A stretch of DNA of 64,000 nucleotides from Paenibacillus alginolyticus DSM 5050 = NBRC 15375. Its GTDB lineage: Bacteria; Bacillota; Bacilli; Paenibacillales; NBRC-103111. The translations under genes were made by a program, and so were the position numbers. The stretch is from assembly GCF_000422905.1 (NCBI RefSeq), contig NZ_AUGY01000001.1:186001-250000 (forward strand), read 5' to 3'. The notes beneath the pieces are model-generated. The model saw nothing but the letters and a program-made list of their open reading frames with translations. It had not been told where the DNA came from and searched no databases. This document shows, one piece after another, positions 51,401 to 59,443 of the stretch (position 1 is the stretch's first letter; every line of letters begins with the position of its first letter).

Positions 51401-52024
51401 TTGGCTTACAAGAAATTTGCGGTGTCACCGGGGTTCCAGGAAGGCGGCTCGCTTTTTAAGCCGGAGCAACTCGCTGTACTGGGTTCCATTGTGGGAGATG
51501 ATGCCAAAATTGAGCTGACGACCTTTAAACAGCTCTATGTGGAGATGGAGGAAGACCGGATCGATACTGTACAAGTCCAATTGAAAGAAGCCGGTTTAGA
51601 CATCCAACCGGCTGGCTTCTATACTAAAAATTTGATCACCTGCAATTTTTGCAGGGGAGCCGACGATGCCGGTCTTAACGTGGCGGTACAGCTTGATCAG
51701 GCCATTGTCGGCCAAAAAGTCCCAAGTGCTTTAAAAATCGGGTATGCCGGATGTGCACTCGGCACCAGCGAGCCTTTGCTCAAAGACATTGCGGTCGTGA
51801 AGATGAATGACGTGTACGATATCTATGTCGGCGGCGAAGCCAAGGGCATGAAAGCCCGTCTCGGCCAGTTATACGCTTCGGGGATTGCGGAAGATCGCAT
51901 TATTCCCCTCGTTACACGTTTAATTGCGATATATCAACAGCTAGGGAAAAAGAAAGAGAAATTTTCAAAATTCGTAGAGCGCTTGACGATAGAGGAACTT
52001 CAAAATATGACAGTGCAAAGTTAG
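51401..52024 (+). CDS. Nitrite/sulfite-reductase-like ferredoxin-domain protein
   Basis: 207 residues. The N-terminal half (GSLFKPEQLAVLGSIVGDDAKIELTTFKQLYVE) resembles the ferredoxin-like half-repeat of nitrite/sulfite reductases, and the C-terminal half has LITCNFCRGADDAGL and KIGYAGCALGTSEPLLKD, reminiscent of the siroheme/[4Fe-4S] half. It has three conserved Cys rather than the usual four, and is much shorter than a full NirA/CysI. Such single-repeat proteins lie near copA in several Firmicutes. Start at TTG 51401 uses AGGAG; GTG 51389 is too close to it. Role unknown. Confidence 0.65.
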   Translation: MAYKKFAVSPGFQEGGSLFKPEQLAVLGSIVGDDAKIELTTFKQLYVEMEEDRIDTVQVQLKEAGLDIQPAGFYTKNLITCNFCRGADDAGLNVAVQLDQAIVGQKVPSALKIGYAGCALGTSEPLLKDIAVVKMNDVYDIYVGGEAKGMKARLGQLYASGIAEDRIIPLVTRLIAIYQQLGKKKEKFSKFVERLTIEELQNMTVQS

Positions 52025-52040
52025 GAGCACGCTAACGAAG

Positions 52041-52670
52041 ATGAAGAAATGGCTTTTATTTTTCGGCTACGTGATCGCGGTCATCGTCATCCTCCTAAAT
52101 AAAGATCCGATCCTACGGTGGCTCGATGATGATAGGGCCACTAATCTCATGCTGCTGTTTGGTGCAGCCGTCTTACTCGCCCTTATTCCTGTTGTTCCTT
52201 ATGGCGTGGTTGCCGGAATCATAGGGGCCAAATATGGCCCCTTTATAGGTGGGATTTTGAATGTTCTCAGCTCTACTGTTGCCGCTGCCCTGCTATTTTT
52301 GCTCGTCAGGGTTGTGTTTCAGGAGCAGGGCATCCGGTTTTTGGCCAAATTCAAACGAATCGACCAATTTACAACGCTCATGGAGCGAAATGCGTTTTTC
52401 GCAGTGTTACTCGCCCGTCTGATTCCGTTTGTACCTGCGGCTTTCGTAAATGTCTATACGGCCATCAGCCGCATGCGATTTAGCCCCTTTGTGGCCGCTA
52501 CGCTTCTTGGGAAAATACCGGTGATGTTCGTATTTGCCTTTATCGGGGATCAACTGCTTTCCGATCTCAGCAATGTGCTCTGGATATCGCTTATCTATAT
52601 GGGCTTTCTGCTGCTGGTGTCTCTTGTCTATCGGTGGCTGCGAAAGCGGAAAATCAGCAATGCGGGGTGA
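52041..52670 (+). CDS. TVP38/TMEM64-family membrane protein
   Basis: 209 residues, five to six transmembrane helices. The core has VPYGVVAGIIGAKYGPFIGG and ARLIPFVPAAFVNVYTAIS, the R-x-I-P-F-x-P element of VTT (SNARE-associated) domain proteins. Family members act as lipid scramblases or transporters; the link to copper is only by location. GAGCACG... spacing is weak but the ATG is the only good start. An inactivated paralogue lies at 43055-43449. Confidence 0.83.
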   Translation: MKKWLLFFGYVIAVIVILLNKDPILRWLDDDRATNLMLLFGAAVLLALIPVVPYGVVAGIIGAKYGPFIGGILNVLSSTVAAALLFLLVRVVFQEQGIRFLAKFKRIDQFTTLMERNAFFAVLLARLIPFVPAAFVNVYTAISRMRFSPFVAATLLGKIPVMFVFAFIGDQLLSDLSNVLWISLIYMGFLLLVSLVYRWLRKRKISNAG

Positions 52671-52702
52671 GCCGTACATCATTTTTATGTAGGGGAGGGT
52701 CA

Positions 52703-53398
52703 ATGATGAAGACGATTTTGGTAGTCGATGATGAAGAAAAAATTCGGGATGTCGTTGTATCCTATCTGAAAAAAGAAGGCTTCCACGCGGTCGAAGCCGC
52801 GACAGGGAGCGAGGCTTTGCAGGCGATGCAGCGTAAATCCGTCGATCTCGTGATATTGGATCTGATGCTTCCGGATATGGACGGGGAGCAGGTTTGCCAA
52901 ACGATACGCAAAATGAATTCGGTACCCATTCTTATGCTTACCGCAAAGGTATCGGAAAACAATCGAATCAAAGGATTGTCCATTGGCGCGGACGATTATT
53001 TGACCAAGCCGTTTGATCCGCGTGAGGTCGTGGCCCGGGTCCGGGCCATCTTGCGCCGAACCGACGACAGTCAGCTGCTTGCCGATCGCTTATCGTTTCA
53101 CGATGGTCATTTGGAGATCGATTCGCTGGCACATACAGTGTTCCGCGAAGGAAAACCGGTCAGCTTAACGCCGAATGAATACAAGCTGCTGTGCGCTTTA
53201 GCTAAATATCCGCAGCGGCATTTTACGCGTGAAGAATTGGTGGACAAGGTACTCGGCTATGGATTTGATGGTGATATCCGCACCATTGATCAGCATGTGA
53301 AAAACATCCGTCACAAAATCGAACCGGACCCGAAGAATCCCCAGTATATTGTTACCGTCTACGGACTCGGCTACCGGTTTGCCGGGGGCGCCACATGA
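52703..53398 (+). CDS. OmpR-family response regulator
   Basis: 231 residues. Receiver with acidic pocket DDEEK, phospho-acceptor Asp in LVILDLMLPDMDGEQ, T/S and Lys (TKPFDPREV), and a C-terminal winged helix (LTPNEYKLLCALAKYPQRHFTREELV ... RTIDQHVKNIRHKIE). ATG pair at 52703 after AGGGGAGGG. Overlaps the kinase gene by ATGA. It probably controls genes for copper or envelope stress in this island. Confidence 0.93.
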   Translation: MMKTILVVDDEEKIRDVVVSYLKKEGFHAVEAATGSEALQAMQRKSVDLVILDLMLPDMDGEQVCQTIRKMNSVPILMLTAKVSENNRIKGLSIGADDYLTKPFDPREVVARVRAILRRTDDSQLLADRLSFHDGHLEIDSLAHTVFREGKPVSLTPNEYKLLCALAKYPQRHFTREELVDKVLGYGFDGDIRTIDQHVKNIRHKIEPDPKNPQYIVTVYGLGYRFAGGAT

Positions 53399-54477
53399 AT
53401 AAGCGACTACACACACGCCTTGCTTTGATCATTATCGGTACCGCGACATGTATCCTGATCATTTCGACATTAAGTGTGATTGTGGCCACGCATTACCATA
53501 TTTCGATGTTCCATGATCAAGCGGCGGGCATGAACCATGATGTGTCCCAATTGGATTATCACTTGGAGCAGGCGCTTTTGCAGTCCATCATCTGGACGTT
53601 TACCGGTTCGATTATCCTCGCGGTTGTGATCGGCTTTTATATCGCGAAACGGATCTCGCGGCCGCTTGTGGACATGAAACAGGCGGCGGAACGCATGTCG
53701 GATGGGCATCTTGATACGCGGGTCGCGATCAACGGCAATGACGAGCTCGCGGAACTCGGCACGTCGCTGAACGAACTGGCCGCGCAGCTGCATAAACAAG
53801 AACAGCTTCGGGTCACGATGACCGAAGACATTGCCCATGAACTTCGAACGCCGCTGGCCACGCTGAAAAGCCATATGCGAGCCTTTGAAGATGGGGTTTG
53901 GGAACCGACCCCGGAGCGTATCCATGCGTGTTACGAAGAAATTGAACGGCTCACCAAAATGGTAGCCGAACTGGAAGATTTGACCCATATGGATTCACCG
54001 GCGTTTCAGTTGGAGCGAAAACAAGAGCCCCTGGATTCGATGATTGCCCAAGGGGTCGATCTTGTGGCGGCAACTTATCTGGAAAAAAAGGTGGAGCTTT
54101 CGTTTCACTGTAATCCCAATATCCGGATCTTTGCCGACCGCAATCGCATGATTCAAATTTTGGTCAATCTTCTTAGCAATGCCCTAAAATTCACGCCGGA
54201 AAACGGACATGTGAGGATTGAGACAGTCGAAGAAGCACAAGACGTACTGATTCGCGTCCAGGATTCGGGCAGCGGCATTGAACAAAAGGATTTACCCTAT
54301 ATCTTTGAGCGATTTTACCGGGGGGACAAATCACGCAATCGGAAAACCGGCGGCAGCGGTTTGGGGTTAACCATCGTCAAAAAGCTCGTCACCGCTCATG
54401 GCGGACAAGTCTGGGCAGAAAGCGCGCATGGCACCACGTTTACGATCCGCCTGCCGAAAGAAAATCGTTCATTTTAA
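53395..54477 (+). CDS. Sensor histidine kinase (BaeS-like)
   Basis: 360 residues: two transmembrane helices (about 10-32 and 62-84) flanking a short extracellular loop, HAMP (KRISRPLVDMKQAAERMSDGH), HisKA with phospho-acceptor His in MTEDIAHELRTPLATLKSH, and HATPase with NLLSNALKFT, DSGSGIEQKDLPYIFERFYRG and GGSGLGLTIVKKLV. It phosphorylates the coupled response regulator. The extracellular loop contains several His and Met residues (HYHISMFHDQAAGMNHD), which would fit a metal sensor. Confidence 0.92.
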   Translation: MNKRLHTRLALIIIGTATCILIISTLSVIVATHYHISMFHDQAAGMNHDVSQLDYHLEQALLQSIIWTFTGSIILAVVIGFYIAKRISRPLVDMKQAAERMSDGHLDTRVAINGNDELAELGTSLNELAAQLHKQEQLRVTMTEDIAHELRTPLATLKSHMRAFEDGVWEPTPERIHACYEEIERLTKMVAELEDLTHMDSPAFQLERKQEPLDSMIAQGVDLVAATYLEKKVELSFHCNPNIRIFADRNRMIQILVNLLSNALKFTPENGHVRIETVEEAQDVLIRVQDSGSGIEQKDLPYIFERFYRGDKSRNRKTGGSGLGLTIVKKLVTAHGGQVWAESAHGTTFTIRLPKENRSF

Positions 54478-54599
54478 GCCAACACCTGCTGATCTACACA
54501 GGATCTTCACAAGTGCTGGTTATACTTATATTAGCCTGCCAATCGTCTGCATTTGGCGCGAAGATGAACATAGAGAAAATCGGATAGGGGGACGTTTTC

Positions 54600-55520
54600 C
54601 TGAAAAAAATCATTCTACTTGCAATGGCAGTTGTTATTGCAGCAGCATTCACCGCATGTTCCAAGAAAACGGCCGATGATGGGCATGTTTCCCACGATTC
54701 GGAGGGTGCGGCATTTACGCACATTCATGGCCTTGGTTACTCCAGCGACGGTAAACGTCTATTTATCCCGGTACATAACGGGCTAAAAGTATATGCCGAT
54801 GGCAAGTGGAGTGACGCCCCAGGTGAGAAGCATGATTATATGGGCTTCTCCATGGCCGATAACGCGTTCTACAGCAGCGGCCATCCTGCAGTCGGTTCCA
54901 GCTACAAAAATCCCATGGGTCTGATTAAAAGTACCGATGAAGGAAAATCGATTACTGTTTTGGCTTTGGAGGGCGAAGTTGACCTTCATGGCATGAGCGT
55001 GAGTTATCGGACACATACCCTGTATGTGATCAATCCCGAACCGAATTCGAAAATGAAGCAGGCGGGTTTGTTTTACAGCCGAGATGAGGGCAATACCTGG
55101 ATAAGCAGCTCCATGTCCGGTATTTCCGGACAGATTACGGCGCTTGCTGTGCATCCGACACAGGATGCGGTTGTGGCGATCGGCACTACTTTGGGGGCGT
55201 ATCTTTCCAAGGATAACGGCCAAACGTTTGCTGCTCTTTATACCGACCAGCCGGTTTCCGCATTAGCTTTTACGGATCAGGGGGAGCTGCTGATCGGTAC
55301 CGGCAAATCTGAACTGGTCAGCGTTAAACTGGAAACGAAACAACGGACCACCATTAAAACGCCAGTGCAAAATGGTGACGCGATCTCGTACCTAGCGGGG
55401 AGTCCGGCGAATCCGAAAGAGCTCGCCTTGGCCACCGAAAAGAAAGATGTTTATGTGTCCGCTGATTTTGGGACCACTTGGCAGCGAATTGCCAACCAAG
55501 GACAAGCTATCAATCCATAA
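54600..55520 (+). CDS. BNR-repeat-like lipoprotein (F510_1955 glycosylhydrolase family)
   Basis: 306 residues if the CTG at 54600 is the start: this gives KKIILLAMAVVIAAAFTAC, a complete lipoprotein signal, with AGGGGGA seven bases upstream. The first ATG (54624) would delete the positive N-region. The mature part has beta-propeller/sialidase-like repeats (THIHGLGYSSDGKRLFIPVHNGLKVY, SADFGTTWQRIANQG, SRDEGNTWISS). I know this family from copper and metal clusters of Firmicutes as F510_1955; substrate unknown. Surface-anchored. Confidence 0.7.
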   Translation: MKKIILLAMAVVIAAAFTACSKKTADDGHVSHDSEGAAFTHIHGLGYSSDGKRLFIPVHNGLKVYADGKWSDAPGEKHDYMGFSMADNAFYSSGHPAVGSSYKNPMGLIKSTDEGKSITVLALEGEVDLHGMSVSYRTHTLYVINPEPNSKMKQAGLFYSRDEGNTWISSSMSGISGQITALAVHPTQDAVVAIGTTLGAYLSKDNGQTFAALYTDQPVSALAFTDQGELLIGTGKSELVSVKLETKQRTTIKTPVQNGDAISYLAGSPANPKELALATEKKDVYVSADFGTTWQRIANQGQAINP

Positions 55521-55534
55521 CAGGAGGTTTTGAC

Positions 55535-56164
55535 ATGAAAAGAAAACTAGTTATGATCATTGCCGCTGTGATGATTGCCGTATTAACTGCATGTGGCAAT
55601 AATACAGCGAATCCGAGCACACCGTCGAATACAACGTCCCCGGCTCCTACCAACAGTGCTAACGCGCAGACCGATCATTTCGGTATGAATCATTCCAGTT
55701 CAGGGGAAGTGCCTGCTGGATTAAAGGAAGCCCAGAATCCAACATTTAAGGTAGGAAGTCAAGCGATTCTGCAACCGGACCACATGCCAGGGATGAAAGG
55801 TGCGACAGCAACGATTGTAGGAGCTTATGATACGACAGCCTATGCGGTGTCCTATACGCCGACAACAGGTGGAGAGCCGGTAAAAAATCATAAATGGGTG
55901 ATCCACGAAGAATTGAAAAATCCCGGCGCGGAAGCGTTGAAACCGGGCGCACAGGTCACTTTAGAGGCTGATCACATGCCAGGGATGAAAGGTGCGACGG
56001 GTACCATCGATTCAGCAGAACATACGACCGTTTATATGGTCGATTACACGCCGACCACCGGTGGGGAGCCCGTAAAAAATCACAAATGGGTCACAGAAAG
56101 TGAACTTTCACCGGCGGGATCGCAGCAAAGTACCGGTAACGGTGGCGGCCACAGCGGTCATTGA
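55535..56164 (+). CDS. YdhK-family lipoprotein with two DUF1541 repeats
   Basis: 209 residues. Lipoprotein signal MIIAAVMIAVLTACGNN, a Thr/Ser/Asn/Pro-rich spacer, then two nearly identical 65-residue DUF1541 units, each with DHMPGMKGA, YTPTTGGEPVKNHKWV. His/Met-rich loops (HMPGMKGA, HFGMNHSS and C-terminal GGGHSGH) suggest extracellular copper binding. ATG after CAGGAGG. Related to B. subtilis YdhK. Likely part of copper handling at the cell surface. Confidence 0.8.
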   Translation: MKRKLVMIIAAVMIAVLTACGNNTANPSTPSNTTSPAPTNSANAQTDHFGMNHSSSGEVPAGLKEAQNPTFKVGSQAILQPDHMPGMKGATATIVGAYDTTAYAVSYTPTTGGEPVKNHKWVIHEELKNPGAEALKPGAQVTLEADHMPGMKGATGTIDSAEHTTVYMVDYTPTTGGEPVKNHKWVTESELSPAGSQQSTGNGGGHSGH

Positions 56165-56203
56165 TAAGGGCAGTAGCCGGGCATGAAAACTAATTGCGGT
56201 TTA

Positions 56204-56220
56204 ACTCCCGTATAGGGGTA
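56204..56220 (+). promoter_or_regulatory. Weak CsoR-like site before the Cys-rich four-helix gene
   Basis: ACTCCCGTATAGGGGTA retains the GGGGTA arm and part of the left arm of the csoR/copA operators. Confidence 0.45.
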
Positions 56221-56253
56221 AACAATAGAAGAAACAAAAAGGAGGCTATACCG

Positions 56254-56583
56254 ATGTCACACGAACAGTTTCAATCTTGCATTGAGGAATGTATCCGTTG
56301 TATGCAAGCGTGCAACCACTGTTATGACGCTTGTCTGAAGGAAGATCATGTCGCGATGATGAAAGAATGCATTCGTTTGGACCGGGAATGCGCCGATATT
56401 TGTGCCTTCGCCGCGCAAGCGATGTCGATGAACAGCTCCTACGCGAAAGAGATCTGCCGGATCTGTGCAGAGGTTTGTGAAGCTTGCGGGAATGAGTGCA
56501 AAAAGCATGAACACGAGCACTGCCAGCGGTGTGCTGAAGCTTGCTTTGCATGTGCTAAAGCTTGCCGGGCGATGGCAGCTTAA
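56254..56583 (+). CDS. Four-helix Cys-rich protein (DUF326, Csp-like copper storage)
   Basis: 109 residues: MSHEQFQSCIEECIRCMQAC and CNHCYDAC, RECADICAFAAQ, ICRICAEVCEACGNECKKHEHEHCQRCAEACFACAKAC. The C-x3-C and C-x2-C patterns at helical spacing line Cys residues along four helices, as in copper storage proteins (Csp3) that bind many Cu(I). No signal peptide, so cytosolic as Csp3. AGGAGG precedes the ATG. A CsoR-like site lies upstream, and a terminator follows. Confidence 0.85.
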   Translation: MSHEQFQSCIEECIRCMQACNHCYDACLKEDHVAMMKECIRLDRECADICAFAAQAMSMNSSYAKEICRICAEVCEACGNECKKHEHEHCQRCAEACFACAKACRAMAA

Positions 56584-56608
56584 TGATTGCGCAGTCAATT
56601 ATTTCGTC

Positions 56609-56635
56609 AACCCCCTAGAGCACTAGGGGGTTTTT
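56609..56635 (+). terminator. Terminator after the Csp-like gene
   Basis: AACCCCCTAG and CTAGGGGGTT around AGCA, followed by TTT. Confidence 0.88.
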
Positions 56636-56678
56636 AAATGAGTTGAGAATAAAGTAGCAGGGGAGGTCAATTATAGTG

Positions 56679-56900
56679 ATGGACGGATCGATGATGGATG
56701 GTTCCATGATGTTTATGATGTGTGTCATGATGGGGATCGGTTTTCTGCTTTTGATCGTGGTGATTTACGCGGTTATCCGATCCCTAATGAGAAAAAGCAG
56801 AGTTGAAGATCGTCCTCTGATGATCTTAAAAGAGCGTTATGTAAACGGGGAAATAAATGATGAAGAGTTCGAACATAAAAAAACATTTTTAAGGAAATAA
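56679..56900 (+). CDS. Small membrane protein with SHOCT domain
   Basis: 73 residues: a Met-rich N-terminus (MDGSMMDGSMMFMMCVMMG), one transmembrane helix (about residues 16-38) and a C-terminal SHOCT motif (LMILKERYVNGEINDEEFEHKKTFL). The abundance of Met near the membrane could bind Cu(I). GGGGAGG precedes it; a GTG codon lies one codon upstream. SHOCT proteins are often found near metal ATPases. Confidence 0.75.
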   Translation: MDGSMMDGSMMFMMCVMMGIGFLLLIVVIYAVIRSLMRKSRVEDRPLMILKERYVNGEINDEEFEHKKTFLRK

Positions 56901-56903
56901 TCG

Positions 56904-56927
56904 AGCCGCCCAGACATTGGGCGGCTT
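56904..56927 (+). terminator. Terminator after the SHOCT gene
   Basis: AGCCGCCCA and TGGGCGGCT with loop GACAT; short T tail. Confidence 0.75.
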
Positions 56928-57079
56928 ATCTGCTTAATAAGACATTTATCCTTGGCGCGGTTATTGATCGGAAATTCAACTGACTTGGATAAACTACTGG
57001 TACCTACACGATAAACGAAGAGAAAACGTTTGAACCATCACGCTAACAGGACAATAGTTGAATGGATACCCGGAAGGAA

Positions 57080-57107
57080 AAAAGCTCCTGCAGCTGCAGG
57101 AGCTTTT
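57080..57107. terminator. Perfect 28-bp palindrome, bidirectional terminator
   Basis: AAAAGCTCCTGCAG is followed immediately by its reverse complement CTGCAGGAGCTTTT. With A and T tails it would stop transcription from both strands; it lies between the SHOCT gene and the convergent copD. The rest of 56928-57200 holds no convincing gene. Confidence 0.7.
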
Positions 57108-57199
57108 GCTATTGTTCGCCTTTTTTTCGTCCGGATCTCACCGGCCGGGCTGGATCGGGACGAGCTGCCGGTCAATCAAGTGGTATAGTCATGGCGTTT

Positions 57200-58288
57200 T
57201 TACTGAACGCCCAACATTATGGAGGTGTAAGCTGAACAGACAAACAAAATGCCCAACCCGATGGCCAAGGTACTACGGGCTTTTTTGCGGAATAAAAACA
57301 ACATGGAGAGCAGCAATAGAACGGAAACGAATCCTAATAAAATACTGTTTCCACCAGCTACAAACTGGATGGTTGTACTTGGGTTGATGGTTCCATCATA
57401 AAAAGATTGAAACAAAGCGGAGGGTTTTTCAAATTGAATGACTGCCGCTAGATTTTCTGTCGGTGATTGCTGTCCCATAACTGCCATTGCCCAAAAGACG
57501 AATAAGGCCATAATGCTTTCCGCTCTAACCCAGGATATCGGATTAAAGTTTGGATTTTCTCGCAGCTTCCTTTTTACCATCACACCGTTAATAAAGGCGA
57601 AGGTCAGCAAAGGAATAATCAATAAATGCTTAAATAATAACGCTTGACCATAGGAAACGATCCATGAATTGACATATTCGGGTACTAACAGCGTCATTAA
57701 AAAGAATCCTGCGCTTATGGTTGCGACCATACAAATCAACGCAACAGGACTAAACCATTTTAAAAACGATAACCAATGATTACTATTCTTTGAGAACCAA
57801 GCAACGACTAATAACGTGCCGGTCCAAACACTTACCGATAGAAAATGAATGGCGTGGGGAATAAAGCCTTTTAACTGATAACTTGCCGTACAATGACTGG
57901 CCCACGCAAAAGCCAAGATTAAGGCAAATGTGAAGGCTGCTGAAACATATTCCATTTTCGGCTCATTTGTCATTCTCCGGATGGAACGGACAATGAGCAA
58001 CACAGCGGCTAAAAACAAGGTAATCAGCCAAGCGTGTCCTACATTAAAGTCAAACAAAACACCTCTAAAAATGACCCAGAAACCAGCATCAAAACCCTCT
58101 GAAAACATTATCGCGATGGTCAGAAGAGGGAAGAAAGATAAAACAGCTATTCCGACTATGGAGATGTTGACTAACCAGTTAGGAACGTTTATCGTTGGAC
58201 GTTTATTTTCGGGTATCAACGTCAATAATTGATTTCCAACTAAGATACCAAAACAACAATACAAAAGAAATTCTGAAATATAGATCAT
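57200..58288 (-). CDS. CopD/PcoD-family copper resistance membrane protein
   Basis: 362 residues, eight predicted transmembrane helices, starting MIYISEFLLYCCFGILVGNQ. The CopD domain region is visible in WASHCTASYQLKGFIPHAIHFLSVSVWTGTLLVVAW and FKHLLIIPLLTFAFINGVMVKRKLRENP. It corresponds to the C-terminal part of Bacillus YcnJ, split here from the CopC-like part; the start overlaps the copC stop by ATGA. Thought to import or pass copper across the membrane together with CopC. Confidence 0.83.
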   Translation of the reverse strand: MIYISEFLLYCCFGILVGNQLLTLIPENKRPTINVPNWLVNISIVGIAVLSFFPLLTIAIMFSEGFDAGFWVIFRGVLFDFNVGHAWLITLFLAAVLLIVRSIRRMTNEPKMEYVSAAFTFALILAFAWASHCTASYQLKGFIPHAIHFLSVSVWTGTLLVVAWFSKNSNHWLSFLKWFSPVALICMVATISAGFFLMTLLVPEYVNSWIVSYGQALLFKHLLIIPLLTFAFINGVMVKRKLRENPNFNPISWVRAESIMALFVFWAMAVMGQQSPTENLAAVIQFEKPSALFQSFYDGTINPSTTIQFVAGGNSILLGFVSVLLLLSMLFLFRKKARSTLAIGLGILFVCSAYTSIMLGVQ

Positions 58289-58863
58289 TTTCTTTTCCTC
58301 ATGGTAAAGCCCACGATTCCAATCAGAAGCAAGGCCCCTACACCTATCCAAATAAACGTGTTCTTAGCGTTTGAAGGCGTTTGGACTGGAGCGGTTTCCA
58401 CTGGCTCTTTTGTATCTGCTGCTCCGGATGGAGCTGATGGGGTTGGCTCCGTCACTTGTGATGTTGGCTCAGGCGTTTTGTTGGCCTGTTCAGGCATATT
58501 GACTGTAGCCTGTTCAGGCATATTGACTGTAAATGTAAAGCTACGTTCAATGACATGACCATCTTCCCCGACAATTTTCCAATTCACTGTGTAATCTCCA
58601 TTGGGAAGCGGCGTTTTAAGTGAGCCCTTTAACAGCTTTCCTTCAACGGCCACCGTATCAACATTCACTTTTTGCCCTTGCTTATCTAAAAGCGTGAATG
58701 TGCTCAATTTTTCAAGATTTGTATTAAATGTCAAAACAATTTCAGTTAAGGGCCCTGTGATGGTTTCTTTATCCTTCGGGCTGGAACTTTCCATTCCCGT
58801 ATGGGCAAAAGCTGTCGTGGGTAGAAGCATGAGCAGCATGATGATAAAGATTATTTTTTTCAT
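58285..58863 (-). CDS. copC: CopC-domain copper resistance protein, membrane anchored
   Basis: 192 residues: signal peptide MKKIIFIIMLLMLLPTTAFA, then mature His (AHTGMESSSPKD) and the CopC beta-barrel with VNWKIVGEDGHVIERSFTFTV supplying the other Cu(II) His. A Pro/Glu/Thr-rich stalk follows, then a C-terminal transmembrane helix and KRK. The stalk contains a duplicated 24-bp unit. It binds Cu(II) outside the membrane and works with the coupled CopD. AAGGGGA precedes the ATG. Confidence 0.87.
   Translation of the reverse strand: MKKIIFIIMLLMLLPTTAFAHTGMESSSPKDKETITGPLTEIVLTFNTNLEKLSTFTLLDKQGQKVNVDTVAVEGKLLKGSLKTPLPNGDYTVNWKIVGEDGHVIERSFTFTVNMPEQATVNMPEQANKTPEPTSQVTEPTPSAPSGAADTKEPVETAPVQTPSNAKNTFIWIGVGALLLIGIVGFTMRKRK
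58484..58531. repeat. Direct 24-bp tandem duplication inside copC
   Basis: Two identical adjacent copies of a 24-base unit encode (in the copC frame) NMPEQAT-type residues twice in the stalk. It is an in-frame, probably recent slippage event that lengthens the stalk by eight residues. Confidence 0.8.
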
Positions 58864-59012
58864 TGTATTGTCATCCCCTTCTGTGAATCTCTATCTCTGC
58901 ATCATATTATAACAGACTAATATGAGGACTAATTTGGTAAATAGAGCGGAATTCTGAACGTTTTTCAAATTAACTGTGTCATTCGATTTTCTATCTTATA
59001 TGGGTTATAAAT

Positions 59013-59055
59013 TTGACACATATATTAGAGGGTGCTAATATGATAATCATATTAG
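59013..59055 (+). promoter_or_regulatory. Promoter and palindromic operator of the ArsR-P1B ATPase operon
   Basis: TTGACA (59013-59018) and TAATAT (59036-59041) are 17 bases apart. The -10 lies inside a perfect palindrome, CTAATATGAT-A-ATCATATTAG (59035-59055), a typical ArsR/SmtB-type 10-bp inverted repeat. Repressor binding would cover the -10; metal would release it. Confidence 0.85.
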
Positions 59056-59087
59056 GAAATGCTGATATGATAATGGAGGTCAGTCCA

Positions 59088-59429
59088 ATGGAATTTAATC
59101 ATTGTGATGTTAAAGCGAAATTCATGCGTGGATTCAGCGATAAAACAAGGCTTCAAATACTCGAAAGTATCAAGAACCAGGAAAAAACGGTATCTCAAAT
59201 TGTGGATGACCTTAAGGGGAACCAGTCCAACATATCCCAACACTTGGCTTGTTTAAAGGGCTGCGGCATTATAGTTGGCCGACAAGAAGGGAAATATATC
59301 TTTTACAGTTTGAGAAATGAACAGATCGCGCAGCTGCTTACGGTCGTGGATGCTGTTTTCCATCAAGTGGAGGAAGAAGTTGCAGCTTGTGAAAAAAATG
59401 ACGAATTGGATTGCTGCGCCAAAGGATAA
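59088..59429 (+). CDS. ArsR/SmtB-family metal-responsive repressor (CmtR/CadC-like)
   Basis: 113 residues: winged HTH (FSDKTRLQILESIKNQEKTVSQIVDDLKGNQSNISQHLACLKGCGIIVGRQEGKYIFYSL). Candidate metal Cys residues are in FNHCDVK, HLACLKGCG, AACEKNDELDCCAKG. The Cys in the recognition helix (LACLKGC) matches CmtR, a Cd/Pb sensor. GGAGG precedes the ATG at 59088. The P-type ATPase gene begins 14 bases after its stop. It likely represses the operon. Confidence 0.88.
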   Translation: MEFNHCDVKAKFMRGFSDKTRLQILESIKNQEKTVSQIVDDLKGNQSNISQHLACLKGCGIIVGRQEGKYIFYSLRNEQIAQLLTVVDAVFHQVEEEVAACEKNDELDCCAKG

Positions 59430-59443
59430 GGGAGGAACCTGAA

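Noticed and set aside
52634-52702. Upstream extension of the response regulator
   Set aside because: The extension overlaps the TVP38 end and lacks receiver-like sequence; AGGGGAGGG marks the start at 52703.
57058-57387. Forward frame of 109 codons
   Set aside because: It runs through the palindrome terminator and then antisense to copD; no ribosome site.
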